From contig NC_133121.1 in NCBI RefSeq assembly GCF_033568475.1, positions 75,660,589 through 75,724,588 of the forward strand: a stretch of DNA of 64,000 bases. Reading direction: 5' to 3'. The notes beneath the pieces were generated by a model. It saw only the letters and a program-made list of their open reading frames with translations, had not been told where the DNA came from and ran no database searches. This document shows positions 1 to 11,028 of the stretch, one piece after another. The translations under genes and the position numbers were made by a program. This DNA is from Henckelia pumila. Taxonomy: Eukaryota > Streptophyta > Magnoliopsida > Lamiales > Gesneriaceae. Within the stretch, counting starts at the first letter, position 1. Every line of letters starts with the position of its first letter.

Positions 1-1
1 G

Positions 2-545
2 ATAGAGTTCGTGTACAACAATATCTATCATCGTAGTATTGGCATGATACCATTTGAGGCTCTATATGATCGCCTTTGACGGATACCCTTATTTTGGGAT
101 GAGATAGGAGAACGACAGGTTGAAAAACTGGAGTTGATCTAGCATATCGTGGACAAGTTTGAGTTGATCAATAAAAAGACCAGGACCACACAGGACAAAC
201 ATGCCAGTTATGCCAACACCAAGCGCAGACCATTGCATTTTGATGTGGGAAAACATATTTTCCTGCGAGTATCACCTTTTTGGAAGGTGGTGAGGTTTGG
301 TCAAAAGGGAAAGTTAGTGCCTAAATTCATTGGTCCGTTCGAGATACTAAAGAAAGTTGAAGATGTGGCTTACCATTTGGGATTCATTGGCATTCAAGAT
401 TTTCATGGGACCGTCAATGATGACACACCACATGTCATCATCTTGGTCAGAGAGATGTGCCTACATAAGAATTTTCCAGTTATCATAATTTTTCTTAGAG
501 AACATAGGAATTTTGTTTTTTTTAAAAAAATGATGCCATTTTGAG
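2..545 (+). pseudogene. Decayed Ty3/gypsy integrase C-terminal remnant
   Basis: Translation from base 2 gives the end of a gypsy integrase core (YNNIYHRSIGM, then PFEALY and PLFWDEIGERQVE), followed by the typical C-terminal segment (LRVSPFWKVVRFGQKGKL, FIGPFEIL, DVAYHL). Two in-frame stops break it, a TGA at 77-79 and a TAG at 140-142. After about base 390 the similarity fades, and no chromodomain-like tail can be read. The closest relative in this window is the integrase of element D (13.0-13.5 kb), so I infer an older copy of the same lineage. The 5' part lies outside the window. It is not expected to be functional. Confidence 0.8.
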
Positions 546-804
546 TATACAAAGAATCAACAGTTAAGGAAAACCCTCTTTGATACCAATTGTAGAACCA
601 AGCGCTTGTCGCTTCACCAAAATCTATAGCTAGTGGTAATAGTGCAACACAAATATTTTAAATCGCAGAGTATCCTAAGTGCCATGGTTCAATCGCTCTA
701 CCCAACAAGGACAATTATTGAATCCAACGATCTCCCTCCCAATAATTGCACTCCTTGCAATCAATGAAAATTGAACTCATAACCTTGAATCTGATACCAA
801 TTTT
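546..804. other. Gene-free stretch with two primer-site-like motifs
   Basis: I see no coding sequence. The minus strand carries two TTGGTATCA-type motifs, at 571-581 and 790-800, which resemble the tRNA-iMet primer-binding site that follows a plant LTR. The second directly abuts the LTR that ends at 805. The first may mark another eroded element. Confidence 0.4.
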
Positions 805-2294
805 TGGATTAAATGTGTGGTAGAGGGAGGGGTGAATACACACTTGAAAAATGTTTCAAATATTTTTCAAAGCTTTGCAAGCAGCCTTGCTAGGGTTATC
901 TATCAAGACTAGTTTCCTCAAACTCAAAAGCAATTTAGACCACAAAAATAGTGTGGATAAATAGTCCAACTGTTTTTGTGAAATTTTTATACTCACACAG
1001 TCAATAATGATAAGATAAATAATCAGTTAACGAATAAGTAGTTAAGTATAGTAAGACGAGATATACGGAAGTTCGAAGCAAACTGCTTCTACGTCTTCCC
1101 TTCTTCCACGCAGGAAGGAAATTCACTAGAAGACTTTGATTCATACAACCCTTTTACACAACTCAATCTAATCGTAGGAATTATCTCTTGTCTAGATTGA
1201 AACTCCTAGTACACAACACAATAAACAATAAGTAGAGTAAAAGCAGTTGAGTGAATCCTAAGATTCAAGATTTTTGAGCAACTCCTCTTCAATGGTTTTG
1301 ATACGAGCAGTTGAGAGTTGTCTCTTCGCCTCTTGTGATCCTGAAAGATCAGATGAGCGGCTATTAAAAGTTGTCAAGGTGAGCAAGTAGGATGTATTTT
1401 GCAAAGTGCTCGGAGAATGCTTTAGAAGGCTTGTGATTGTTGAGCGTGATTCTTGTCTTTATTCTTGTTTGCATGCATCCTCTTATTTATAGATACCTTG
1501 AAATGACGTTCCACTTATATTCTCATTAAATGTTTGTCTCTATCGTATTAAATTCTTCTGCTTGCTCTCATAAATGTGACACAAGTATAATGTTGAAAAT
1601 GGAGAGTAGAAATTCTGGAATATTGAAGTGGACTTCTTGCAGATTCCATTTTTGGTAATCTCTTGAATATTAACTTCTTTCGCATTTATGACTCTTAAAT
1701 TCTCTTATATTTATGCGTAAATGTTGTGACTTAGCATGCACAACTCTTGATGAAGATATATGAGATTTGACGCTTTCTTCGAGATATATCTTTGCACAAA
1801 TGTAGCCGTTTGAACAGCCAAGCAGTTGGTAGCCTTTCTGGAACACGTGACTGTTCATATGTGGCTGTATAATATTAGTCGATATTTTTTAGGCAGTTGA
1901 CCTCCTTTGAGCAGTCGAACTTCTTTGAGCAGTCAAACTCCTTTGACCTGTTTAACATAGAATAGCAGTTCAAACTATAACAATGAGTAGTTGTTTGTAA
2001 TCACCAAAACTAAGGGTCCTAACATGGTCTCTGAAGAGTTGGACGACTGATTGTACTATGTCAGTTTCTGTTTATTTCAGTTTCCTTGACTGGTTAGTTG
2101 AGGTAATCCGGTTTATCTTGACTAGTCCAGTTATGGTTCCATCCAATTAAGCTTTGGGACTAGTTAGCTCAGTTCAGTTGACTTGTTCAGTTGAGTAGTT
2201 TCAGTTTCAGTCGTGGAAAAGTTTCGTTCTTGAAATGATTTTGCCTCTAATTGATCATAGTTTTATCAACACCGAAACTATCAATGTTCCAACA
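805..2294 (-). repeat. SIRE-like Ty1/copia LTR, minus orientation
   Basis: On the minus strand this begins TGTTGGAACATT at 2294 and ends CA at 805, followed by a TGGTATCAGA primer-site motif. Just upstream (2295-2312, minus) is a purine tract, AAAAAAGGGAGAAAT, that looks like a polypurine tract. Length is about 1.49 kb. No coding sequence is present, and the minus-strand end carries the GTGTATTCACCCCTCCCTCTA-like motif usual for SIRE/Maximus LTRs. Having a polypurine tract on one side and a primer site on the other is unusual for a single LTR (see findings). Family name is by analogy only. Confidence 0.6.
1893..1946 (-). repeat. Three tandem 18-bp repeats inside the LTR
   Basis: Units begin at 1893, 1911 and 1929. 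Each reads GCAGTYRAMYTYCTTTGA with two or three differences. The run lies inside the SIRE-like LTR and may be a repeated promoter element or simple slippage. Confidence 0.75.
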
Positions 2295-2794
2295 ATTTCT
2301 CCCTTTTTTGTGTTGATGAAACCACGACATGTAACTTCATTCTTTAGGCAGAATAATTCCTTGTAGTTCAAAGACATTCTTGAATCTTCAAAATCCTGAA
2401 ATCTTCTGATATTCAATTCTGTGCTTGATCTCAATTCTGCTTTTGATATTACTTGATACTTCAACTGATCTTCATATCATTAGTTTCTAGAGTATCTTCA
2501 TTAAGTCACCACTTGTTTCTCTCTTTGGAAAATACCATCGAATATTCTTATTTCTACTAAGTGTCATAAAGTATTTGGTCTATCTTCAATATGTTGAGGA
2601 AACATTCGTGGAACAAGAAATCCTCTATATAAATTTGTTTGTGAAGCTCTGATGACTTGTTTAAGAACTGAAGAGCAGTTCTGAAGCTGTCAAGGCTGCT
2701 ACTTGAAAGCAGTGCTAGAAGATTTCAAGAAATATTTTTGCCCGCAGATGGAGTTTTCATGATGAATATTTTCCAACACCAAAAAGGAAAAAAT
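2295..2794. other. Spacer between two head-to-head LTRs
   Basis: A 500-bp gene-free stretch flanked by polypurine-like tracts facing outward: AATTTCTCCCTTTTTT at its left end and AAAAAGGAAAAAAT at its right end. The left and right ends are imperfect inverted copies of each other over about 25 bp. It may be residual 3' internal sequence of two related copia elements joined back to back. Confidence 0.45.
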
Positions 2795-2972
2795 TGTTGG
2801 AACATTCATATTTTTAGTGTTGACAAGCTATATAGAAAAAATCATCAGGCGACTGACTTCGTACACTATTGAAATTGAAGACATCAACTGGACAAGTCAA
2901 CTGGACTCAGCTAACCAGTCTCTGAGCTAAAACCATGACTGGACTAGCAAAGCTAATAGGATTCAGTCGTGC
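2795..2972 (+). repeat. SIRE-like LTR, plus orientation, first part
   Basis: Starts TGTTGGAACATTCATA directly after a purine tract. It shares the start and CTAACCAGTC-type motifs with the LTR at 805-2294. It is cut at 2972 by element B and resumes at 36959; the five bases CGTGC at 2968-2972 recur at 36959-36963. This is the outermost host of the nested stack. Confidence 0.7.
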
Positions 2973-4400
2973 TGTTGCGTAATTTTGTGCCCGCAAGTGC
3001 ACGGTGTCAAGTTTTAATAGAGCGTGAGTAGAGTATCGTTTTCATGAGGAGTAATATTGAAAATTATTAAGTACTTGTAATTAAAATAGTTCAAACTTTA
3101 TTTAGAAAATCAAAGTTTGAGAGATTTGCAGAAAAATTAATAATCAAGAACTATAGCTAGCACACACACAATTTCAAATAATGATCAATGAGATAATAAT
3201 GGTCTAGAGGTTCAGATTTCACCTGGTTTCGATAACAACTACTCCTAATTAACTCATTTTCATGAATTCCATTCAATTAATAGCCAAAAATACTTAAGTG
3301 TATTATTTCTCTCTCCCGAGCAAAAAATAATATGTATCAACTAAGATTCAATTTCAATATCCCTATTAAAAATATAGTCTTAGTAATATGTGTAAAACAA
3401 TGTTATTTCTAAAGCTTCATTAACGCTATATACTATTCCGAGCTATATAAACAATTAACGGTGTAATTTATATTGGTCCTATTCAAAATCTCCTCCCCCG
3501 AAATATGATTTCGAATAAATATGACAAATAAATTAGTGATCAATTAATTGAAAAGAAAATCAATACTAGAAAAAAACAATTAATCTAGGAAAATTCAATC
3601 CAATAAAATCAAAAATCCGTAGAAGTGTCTACACCAGGTTTCATCATCCCTCTAGACTAATGAAATTTAGTTCATGCTCAAATATAAAAATAAAACCAAT
3701 TCATGTTCAAAAATCTAAACATCAATTCAATAATAAGTTTGAAAGAAAGAAAATAAATCCGAATATGTGATGTCATTTTCGGTCGATCGATCTTCGTATT
3801 TGTTCCAGTTCTTCACGTCTTGCACGGATTTCTTCTCCCAAAATCTCACGATTTTTCTCTCTAAAAATTCTATGATGTGTTGTGGCGGATTCTCTCAATT
3901 GTGTCTCAAAATCTCCTTTTATATGCACCTCAAAATCGTCCAAGAAAATCCCAAAAAAATCCCAAAGTTTCCTTTCTCGATCAAACTCTAACTTCAAAAA
4001 TTCGCGGCAGCACGGGCGCTCTATTGGATATGAGCGGGCGCGCGAATTCTTCCGAGCAGGCGTGCATGCATCTCTATCCTTTCTTTTCCTTCATACCTAA
4101 AACCCTATTGCGCATGAATCAAGTGCAGCTGCCTGCGCTTCAACAACTCCATCCAGCGCTATTGCACTCAATATAGCGCTATTGCTCTTCTCCTTTGTGC
4201 AACCGCGTTACTGCTCATGGTCCAGCGCGCAATAATTTTCAAAAAATCATATCTCATAATCTAACCATTGGATCAAGTTGAAATCTATAAAACAACTTTA
4301 AAACATCCTAAAATTTATTATGAACGGTGGAGATTGGATTTAGATTTCTGAAACATTCTCAGTAATTTTCTGAATTTGCTACTCCATATTTCATCTTTCC
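2973..4400 (-). repeat. Element B 3' LTR, first part
   Basis: Matches 35388 to about 36830 of the 5' LTR with small indels. It ends at 4400, where element C has inserted; TTTCC at 4396-4400 is the duplicated target. Short open frames on either strand here are also present in the other LTR and look like chance frames. Compared with the 5' LTR it lacks a stretch around 36430-36470 that includes the first of two GCGGGCGCGC motifs. Confidence 0.85.
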
Positions 4401-7089
4401 TGTAACACCCAGTATTTTTAGCACGTAAATTCGCATGCATAATTAGGGAATTTATTTATTTAAAATTTTAGATTATGGGTTAAATATTTATGTGAAATTA
4501 TTTGTGCATGTTTTAAGTTATTTTCAAGCATTTAACCCATAATTAGTGATTTTCACGATTTATGGAAATTTAATTATTTTATCGCGTAGACGGGACCGTG
4601 GACGGACGAGATACCAAAATATTTAGCCAAAAATATTTTATGAGTTTTATGAGCCTTAAAATAATATTTTAAAGTATTCTGTCAAGAAAATTTTAGTATT
4701 TAATTATATATTTATTTAAGGATTGATTTTTAGCCAAAATAAGTCATTTTATTGGCTTTTATTAAATTTTAAAATTTGCCTATTATTTTATTTCGGTATT
4801 TAGGAATTTATATCAGATTATTATGTATTTTAAGAGTTTAAAATTTTAAATATTATGTTATATTATCTACCTAATTAGTTATATTATCTATTTAGCTTAT
4901 ATTTAAAGATTTTATTCCTAATATCCTACCCAATCCCTCCCATATCTCACGTCTAACTCCCTCAGCCGCCTCCACCAGTTTCTTCCCACCTCCATCACGC
5001 CAATTAGCAGAAATCTTCAAGCCTCCATAGCCAACTTTTGAAGGTTTTGTCAAGTTTTTCGTCCGATCGTCATCCCGGAGTCCGTAGACGCAATAGCCTT
5101 CGTTTTTATTCATTAAGGCATGTCTAAATCTTTTGTTTGGCCACCATATAAGCTATTATGCATGCATTATGTTTTTATTTTCAGAATTGTTCTTGAACAT
5201 CACAAATTTCATGTAAGTTTTGATGTATGTTGCATATTTGATGATTTTCCAGCCATGGTTCACGTTTTTAATTGCATGGCTCGGTCCAGGGGCTAGGGCT
5301 CGGTCAAGGGGTGTCCTAGGGTGCCTTAGGGTCGAGCAGGATCAGCTGGCTCGGACTGGTGTGGGCTGGGTTTGGTCTGATGCAAGGGTTGGTCAAGGAG
5401 GTGACAGTCTAGGGTTAATAGGAAGAAGCCTTCGGCTTCTAGGTGTTTGGCCATGGCTCGGGCTGAGCCATGGTGGGTTAGGACCGCCCAAACGTGGGCT
5501 ACGTCTGGGCGATAGCGCTCTGGCCAGAAGCGGCCAGAGCTGGCCGGCAGCAGGCCAAGAAGGCCTGCTGCTCGCGGCCGAGAGAGGAAGAGAGGGGGGG
5601 TTCGGGTTTGGGGTTTGGGGGTTGCTACGTCGGGTCTGGGTGATCTGGTCGGGTCTATAGGGTAGTGGGTCGGGTCAGGTCGGTCCGGGTCTGGGTTAGG
5701 TGGGCCGGGCTCGAGTATTTTAATTTTTAAATATATTATGTTTTAATTGGTTTTTTTGGTCCAATATATTAGAAATAAAATTATTTGGGCTTCCAAATAA
5801 TTTTATTTGGGCTTTCAAAATTATTTTTTTAGTTATCCCAATGATTTTTATGGGCTCGTGAGCCCATAGGAATTTTTGGACCAGTCAGTGATTTTATGGG
5901 TCAGCCCAATGAATTTTTTAGGAATTAATTAGTTAATGGGCCTAAATATTTTTATTTATGCCCAATAATAATTAAGTATTTTATTTTAGTAAAAAAAATT
6001 ATAATTTTTAAAATTAGTTATTTAGTTATGGGTTTTAAGTTATTTAATGGGCTTTAAGTCAGTTAAGGGGCTTAGTAGTGAGACCAGCAGTCTGGACCAA
6101 CCCATGAAAAATAAATAAGTCCGGAATATATATTTAATTATTTTTATGCATAAAGTCTATTTTAAGTATAAGTATATTATACTATGAAAAAATTAATTAA
6201 ATATATATTACGGACATATTTTCAGTGCATGCATTCATGAAATAATTTTATGGCATGATTTGATGTTTAAGGTTGAGCTAGAAAATAATTTTTATGTTGG
6301 AAGTTGAAGTAGTGTGACAATTTAAGGGGGACCAGTCCCCACATGTTAAGGGCAGTTTACTGTCAATTTAAGGGTAGTTTACTACCATTAAGAGGTGATT
6401 CGTCACCGCCGCGTACGTTGGTTTTAAGAGACTGATCAGTCGAACTTTTAAGGTTAAGGTTACACTACGGATATGACCATGCGATGTTAGAAAATGTTAT
6501 GCTCAACAATGATATGTATGTATTATATGATTATATCTAAGATCAAGTTTAAGCAAGATTTTCAGTCATGATTCATTATTTTTAAGCATGCTCATTCATG
6601 TATATGATATGTATTAATGTAATTATGTGATGCATTATTTTTAATCTTGTTATAAAGGATTAGGCATGTTGAGCCTCTAGGCTCACTATACTTATATGGT
6701 GCATGTGAGTACGTAGAGGAAGATGTAGTTCCTACCGGTGGTGAGGACGTATGAGCGGACGCGCCGTGATCCCCTGTGACCGCCGGCTGAGTCTTCATGG
6801 ATATTTTAAGAATTTTAAAACTCTGTTTCTTTTATGTTTTGTCAGTGGTGAATTTTAGTATTATTTTTATTAAGTAATTTTGTTGCATGCAAACTTTTAG
6901 GTAGATTGTCTGACAGTATTTTAATTAAGTATGACTCAGTTATTTTAGTAAAAATATTGTGTTTTATTTATGTTATTTTTAAATCTGTTTATTTTGTGCA
7001 TATATGTATGGGCATGTATGTACATCTATTTTACTTAGTATTATTTTTAAAAAAAAAAATTTCCGCATTTATTAGTAGTAGATGTTTCA
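4401..7089 (+). repeat. Element C 5' LTR
   Basis: 2689 bp, TG to CA, and nearly identical to the 3' LTR by eye. It is AT-rich at both ends with a G-rich core (5270-5720) that contains a strong G-quadruplex pattern at 5594-5621. A run of small hairpins lies at 6327-6441. Open frames inside the G-rich core also occur in the other LTR and are not genes. The promoter should lie here, but I cannot place a transcription start. Confidence 0.95.
6321..6441 (+). repeat. Array of five TTAAG-spaced hairpins in the LTR
   Basis: Five different short inverted repeats follow one another: GGGGACCAGTCCCC (6327), GGCAGTTTACTGTC (6351), GGTAGTTTACTACC (6373), GGTGATTCGTCACC (6394) and GACTGATCAGTC (6430). Each is preceded by TTAAG. 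The second has one mismatch and the others are perfect. The same set occurs in the 3' LTR at 30892-31010, where only the outermost base pair of the last one is lost. Function is unknown. Confidence 0.85.
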
Positions 7090-7091
7090 AT

Positions 7092-7103
7092 TGGTATCAG
7101 AGC
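7092..7103 (+). promoter_or_regulatory. Element C primer-binding site (tRNA-iMet)
   Basis: TGGTATCAGAGC begins two bases after the LTR end. It is the usual complement of the 3' end of plant initiator methionine tRNA and marks the start of minus-strand DNA synthesis. Confidence 0.9.
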
Positions 7104-7293
7104 CGCGTTCTTGGTGGGGTCATCACTGCTATGCGAGCTCAGAAAATCCACGCTACCGGTCTGTAAGTTTTAATTGGTTTTAGTATGATTTAGTAGTATC
7201 ATGTTTAAGACTTAAGCATTTATGTTAGCAGAAAATTTTTAAGTACTTAGTTATGCATGTCGATTTACGTAAAGAAATATGTGGTGGTGCAGA

Positions 7294-8311
7294 ATGCCTC
7301 CGAGACCAGTGAACAGGCGTGGAGGATCCCCACCTCCGCAAAACCCTCTATCAGCATTGGAGCAAGCCAATGCAAATATGATGGCCGGGATTACTGCTCT
7401 GTTGGAGCAGCAGGCAGCACGTCCGAGACTATCTCACGATGAGGACGTGGCGGAGAGGTTCTAGAAGAAGGGACCTAAGGAGTTTGCAGGTGCCACAGAT
7501 CCACTCATTGCTGAGGGGTGGATCCGTTCTTTGGAGAGCATCTTTGCTTACATGGGGTTAACTGATGCGGACAAGGTGAGATGCGCAGTGTACATGCTGA
7601 AGGGTGATGCAGACTTATGGTGGGAGAGTGCATCACGGGGAGTGAATCTGACTACTATGCTATGGGCAGATTTCCGGAGGATGTTTTTCTCCAAGTATTT
7701 CACTGAAGACGTGCGCAGTAGGATGATTCGAGATTTCATGAGTCTCTGGCAGGGAGACAAGACAGTTGTGGAGTACATCCGTCAGTTCGAGAGGGGCTGT
7801 CACTTGGTGTCATTGATTGCTGACAGTGCACCTGAGAAGATGAGACAGTTTATCGAGGGACTCAGGGCAGAGATCAAGCATGACGTTCGTATGGCGGACG
7901 TCCTTACTTATGAGACGGCAGTCAGTAGAGCCTTGCGTTCGGAGGATGGTAGGAGAGAGATCCAAAGGGAGCAGCAGGGTAAGAGGCAGTTTCAGTCTGG
8001 ATATCAGCGACCATCTTCACAGCCTCCTGCGAAGAAGCAGTATACTGGGCCGTCTAAGGGCCCGAACCAGCAGAAGCCACAGCAGCAGAGACAGCAGCCT
8101 AGGGGCGGCGCCCCTAATGCTGGAGGATATCCTACTTGCCCGAAGTGCCAGAAGATGCATCCAGGACCATGTCTTCTAGGAGCGGGCATCTGTTTTCATT
8201 GTAAGGAGCCAGGGCACCAGATGGCCAATTGCCCGAGGAAGAAGAACACTACAGGGAGAGTGTTCGTAATGCAGGCTGAGGAGGCAGACCCAGATACCTC
8301 CTTGATCACCG
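7294..8311 (+). pseudogene. Element C gag, broken by one stop
   Basis: Starts at ATG 7294 (MPPRPVNRRGGS). The first 56 codons are open, then TAG at 7462-7464 interrupts the frame just before the conserved KGPKEFAGATDP segment, and the rest stays in the same frame to 8311. It contains the retrotransposon gag core (DKVRCAVYMLKGDADLWW) and a zinc knuckle CFHCKEPGHQMANC near 8190-8235 that would bind RNA. The C-terminal end reads VFVMQAEEADPDTSLITG and continues through a spliced intron into the protease. Gag would package the element RNA; this copy cannot give a full product without readthrough. Confidence 0.88.
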
Positions 8312-8525
8312 GTATATCTTACCCCTAGTATTTTATAATTTCTTCCTTTGGTTAAGAATTTCGATTTTTCTTGGTGGAATAATTTGTTATTTGAGATTTT
8401 TCTATCTGCATGTTAGAATAGGAAGCATGTTTTACTTGTGATTAGAATTAAGGGTTATTAGTGACTCATCTTTAGGGGAAAAGTTTAGTAGTGGTATGAA
8501 GTTGTTGGGATTCTTCTGCGTGCAG
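8312..8525 (+). other. Probable intron between gag and protease of element C
   Basis: The frame after ITG ends at TAG 8326-8328, while protease coding resumes after CAG at 8523-8525. Joining G at 8311 to GG at 8526 keeps the frame and gives LITGRILVGG, the usual junction in this family. The donor is GTATAT and the acceptor TGCAG after a T-rich stretch; length is 214 bp. If unspliced, the RNA would give gag only, so splicing could set the gag to pol ratio. Inferred from frame and splice signals. Confidence 0.7.
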
Positions 8526-11028
8526 GGAGAATTCTAGTTGGAGGCAACTCCACGTTTGCATTGCTAGATTCAGGGGCTACGCATTCGTTTATCTCCCTAG
8601 AGTTTATCAGACGGATAGGCATCATACCTGAGATTTCCGACAGTGGTTATGATGTCACTATGCCGTCAGGACAGATTATTTCTACCTCTAGTGTCATTCG
8701 AGAGCTGGAGTTGGAGCTGTAGGGGCACTCTATTCGCGCAGATGTAGTGGTTTTGCCGTTGAGCGGGTTTGATTTGATATTGGGTATGGACTGGTTGACA
8801 GTCAATGGAGCTTCGATTGATTTTCGTCGGAGGACGGTGTCAGTGAAACCGCCGGGAGGCGACCCGTTTACTTTTCATGCATCTCAGAGCAGTGATATTC
8901 CTCAGGTGATATCTCTTATTCAGGCGAGGAAGCTGTTGAAACGGGGTTGCCGAGGTTTCCTAGCGAGTATTGTCACGGCCTCAGAACCAGCTAGTAGATT
9001 ATTATCAGAGATAGAGGTGGTTCGTGATTTTCCGGACGTCTTTCCAGAGGATGTTGCAGGGATTCCACCAGTGAGAGAGGTGGAGTTCAGTATCGACTTA
9101 TTTCCAGACACTGTGCCTATCTCAAAGGCACCGTACAGACTCGCTCCTACCGAGATGAAAGAGTTGAAGGAGCAGATTCAGGAGTTATTAGAGAAAGGCT
9201 TTGTTCGTCCTAGATTTTCTCCATGGGGAGCTCCAATGTTATTTGTGAAGAATAAGGATGGCAGTATGAGACTGTGCATCGATTATCGAGAGCTCAACAG
9301 AGTCACCGTGAAGAATAAGTACCCACTGCCGAGGATAGAGGACTTATTTGATCAGTTGCAGGGAGCTTCAGTGTTCTCCAAGATCGATCTGCAATCTGGT
9401 TATCATCAGCTGCAAGTTAGAGATGCAGACGTGTACAAGACTGCTTTCCGGACACGTTATGGGCATTACGAGTTCTTAGTGATGCCATTTGGGATGACCA
9501 ATGCTCCAGCGGTTTTCATGGATCTCATGAACCGGGTATTTCAGCCGTATCTTGATCAGTTCATCATAGTCTTCATTGATGATATCTTGATCTACTCTAG
9601 GAGCATTGAGGAGCATAGACAGCATCTACAGACTGCCTTGCAGACTTTGAGGGAGCATCGTTTGTTTGCCAAGTTCAGCAAGTGCGAGTTTTGGCTTGAG
9701 CAGGTGGCATTTCTTGGCCACATTATTTCTAGAGATGGGATTGCAGTGGATCAGTCGAAGGTTGAGGCAGTGCAGAAATGGGGTATTCCGAGGAATGCTT
9801 CGGAGATTCGCAGTTTATTGGTTTTGGCAGGATACTATAGGAAGTTCATCAAGGGTTTTTCCTCTATTGCAGTACCCTTGACTTCCTTAACCAAGAAGAA
9901 TGTGAAGTTTATTTGGAGTCCAAACTGTCAGAGGAGCTTCGATCAGCTAAAGGAAGCACTCACTACCGCACCGGTGTTGGCGATGGCAGTACCACACGAG
10001 GAGTTAGTGGTGTACACCGACGCGTCTAAGCTAGGTTTAGGCGCAGTACTTATGCAGGGTGGTAAGGTTATTGCTTATGCGTCGAGGCAGTTGAATATTC
10101 ACGAGCAGAACTACCCGACACATGACTTGGAGTTAGCAGCAGTGGTCTTCGCTTTGAAAATCTGGAGGCACTATCTGTATGGCGAGAAGTGCAAGATTTT
10201 CATGGATCATAAGAGCCTCAAGTACTTCTTCACTCAGAAGGAGTTGAACATGAGGCAACGGAGATGGTTGGAGTTGGTTAAGGATTATGACTGTGACATT
10301 AGCTACCATCCAGGTAAAGCTAATGTAGTGGCCGATGCTTTGAGTCGGAAGTCGTCAGTGGTATCGTGTTTGACAGTGCAGTTACCACTGCAGAGCGAGA
10401 TTCAGAGGTTTGATTTGGAGTTTTACTCGAGTGGTCATGCACCGAGCTTGTCAGTGTTGACGGTGCAGCCGATTCTATGAGATCGGATCAGAGAGGGACA
10501 GTCTACAGATGAGGAGTTGCAGCGTTGGAGGCAGAGAGATGAGGCCAAGGGTGGTCTTCTGTATACAGTTGTGGATGGCATTGTTCAGTACCGTGGTAGG
10601 ATGTGGGTACCGAACGTTGATCAGTTGAGAGCTGAGATTCTAGCAGAGGCTCACACATCTCCGTACTCCATTCACCCCGGAAGTACGAAGATGTACCGAG
10701 ATTTGCAGCTATTATATTGGTGGCCCGGGATGAAGAGAGACATCGGGAGAGTTGTGTCAGAGTGCTTGACTTGTCAGCAGGTCAAGGCTAAGTATCAGCG
10801 TCCAGCAGGACTTCTTAGACCTCTTCCTATTCCGGAATGGAAATGGGAGAACATTACAATGGACTTTGTAGTTGGTTTACCGAGGAGTGCCAGAGGTTGC
10901 ACGGCTATTTGGGTGATCGTGGATAGACTCACCAAGTCAGCTCATTTCTTGCCGGTGAGGACTACCTACTCCTTGACACAGTATGCAAAGCTTTACATCA
11001 AGGAGATTGTTAGACTGCATGGCATACC
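8526..11028 (+). pseudogene. Element C pol, protease to integrase core
   Basis: Protease (LLDSGATHSFIS, active Asp) begins at about 8560. TAG at 8720-8722 interrupts it, then a long open stretch covers the end of the protease (ILGMDWL), reverse transcriptase ([12 protein letters not shown]; catalytic FIDDILIYS at about 9571-9600) and RNase H ([22 protein letters not shown]). TGA at 10478-10480 is a second stop. The integrase follows, with an HHCC zinc finger (CLTCQQVK) and the core start (TMDFVVGLP, WVIVDRLTKSAHF). The frame is cut after IVRLHGIP at 11028 by element D and resumes at 28050. The catalytic residues still look intact. Confidence 0.92.

Noticed and set aside
5220..5660. A 146-codon G-rich open frame that looks like a gene
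   Set aside because: It lies wholly inside the element C LTR, has a low-complexity Gly/Arg/Trp composition caused by the G-rich core, and is altered by small indels in the other LTR (29790-30294).
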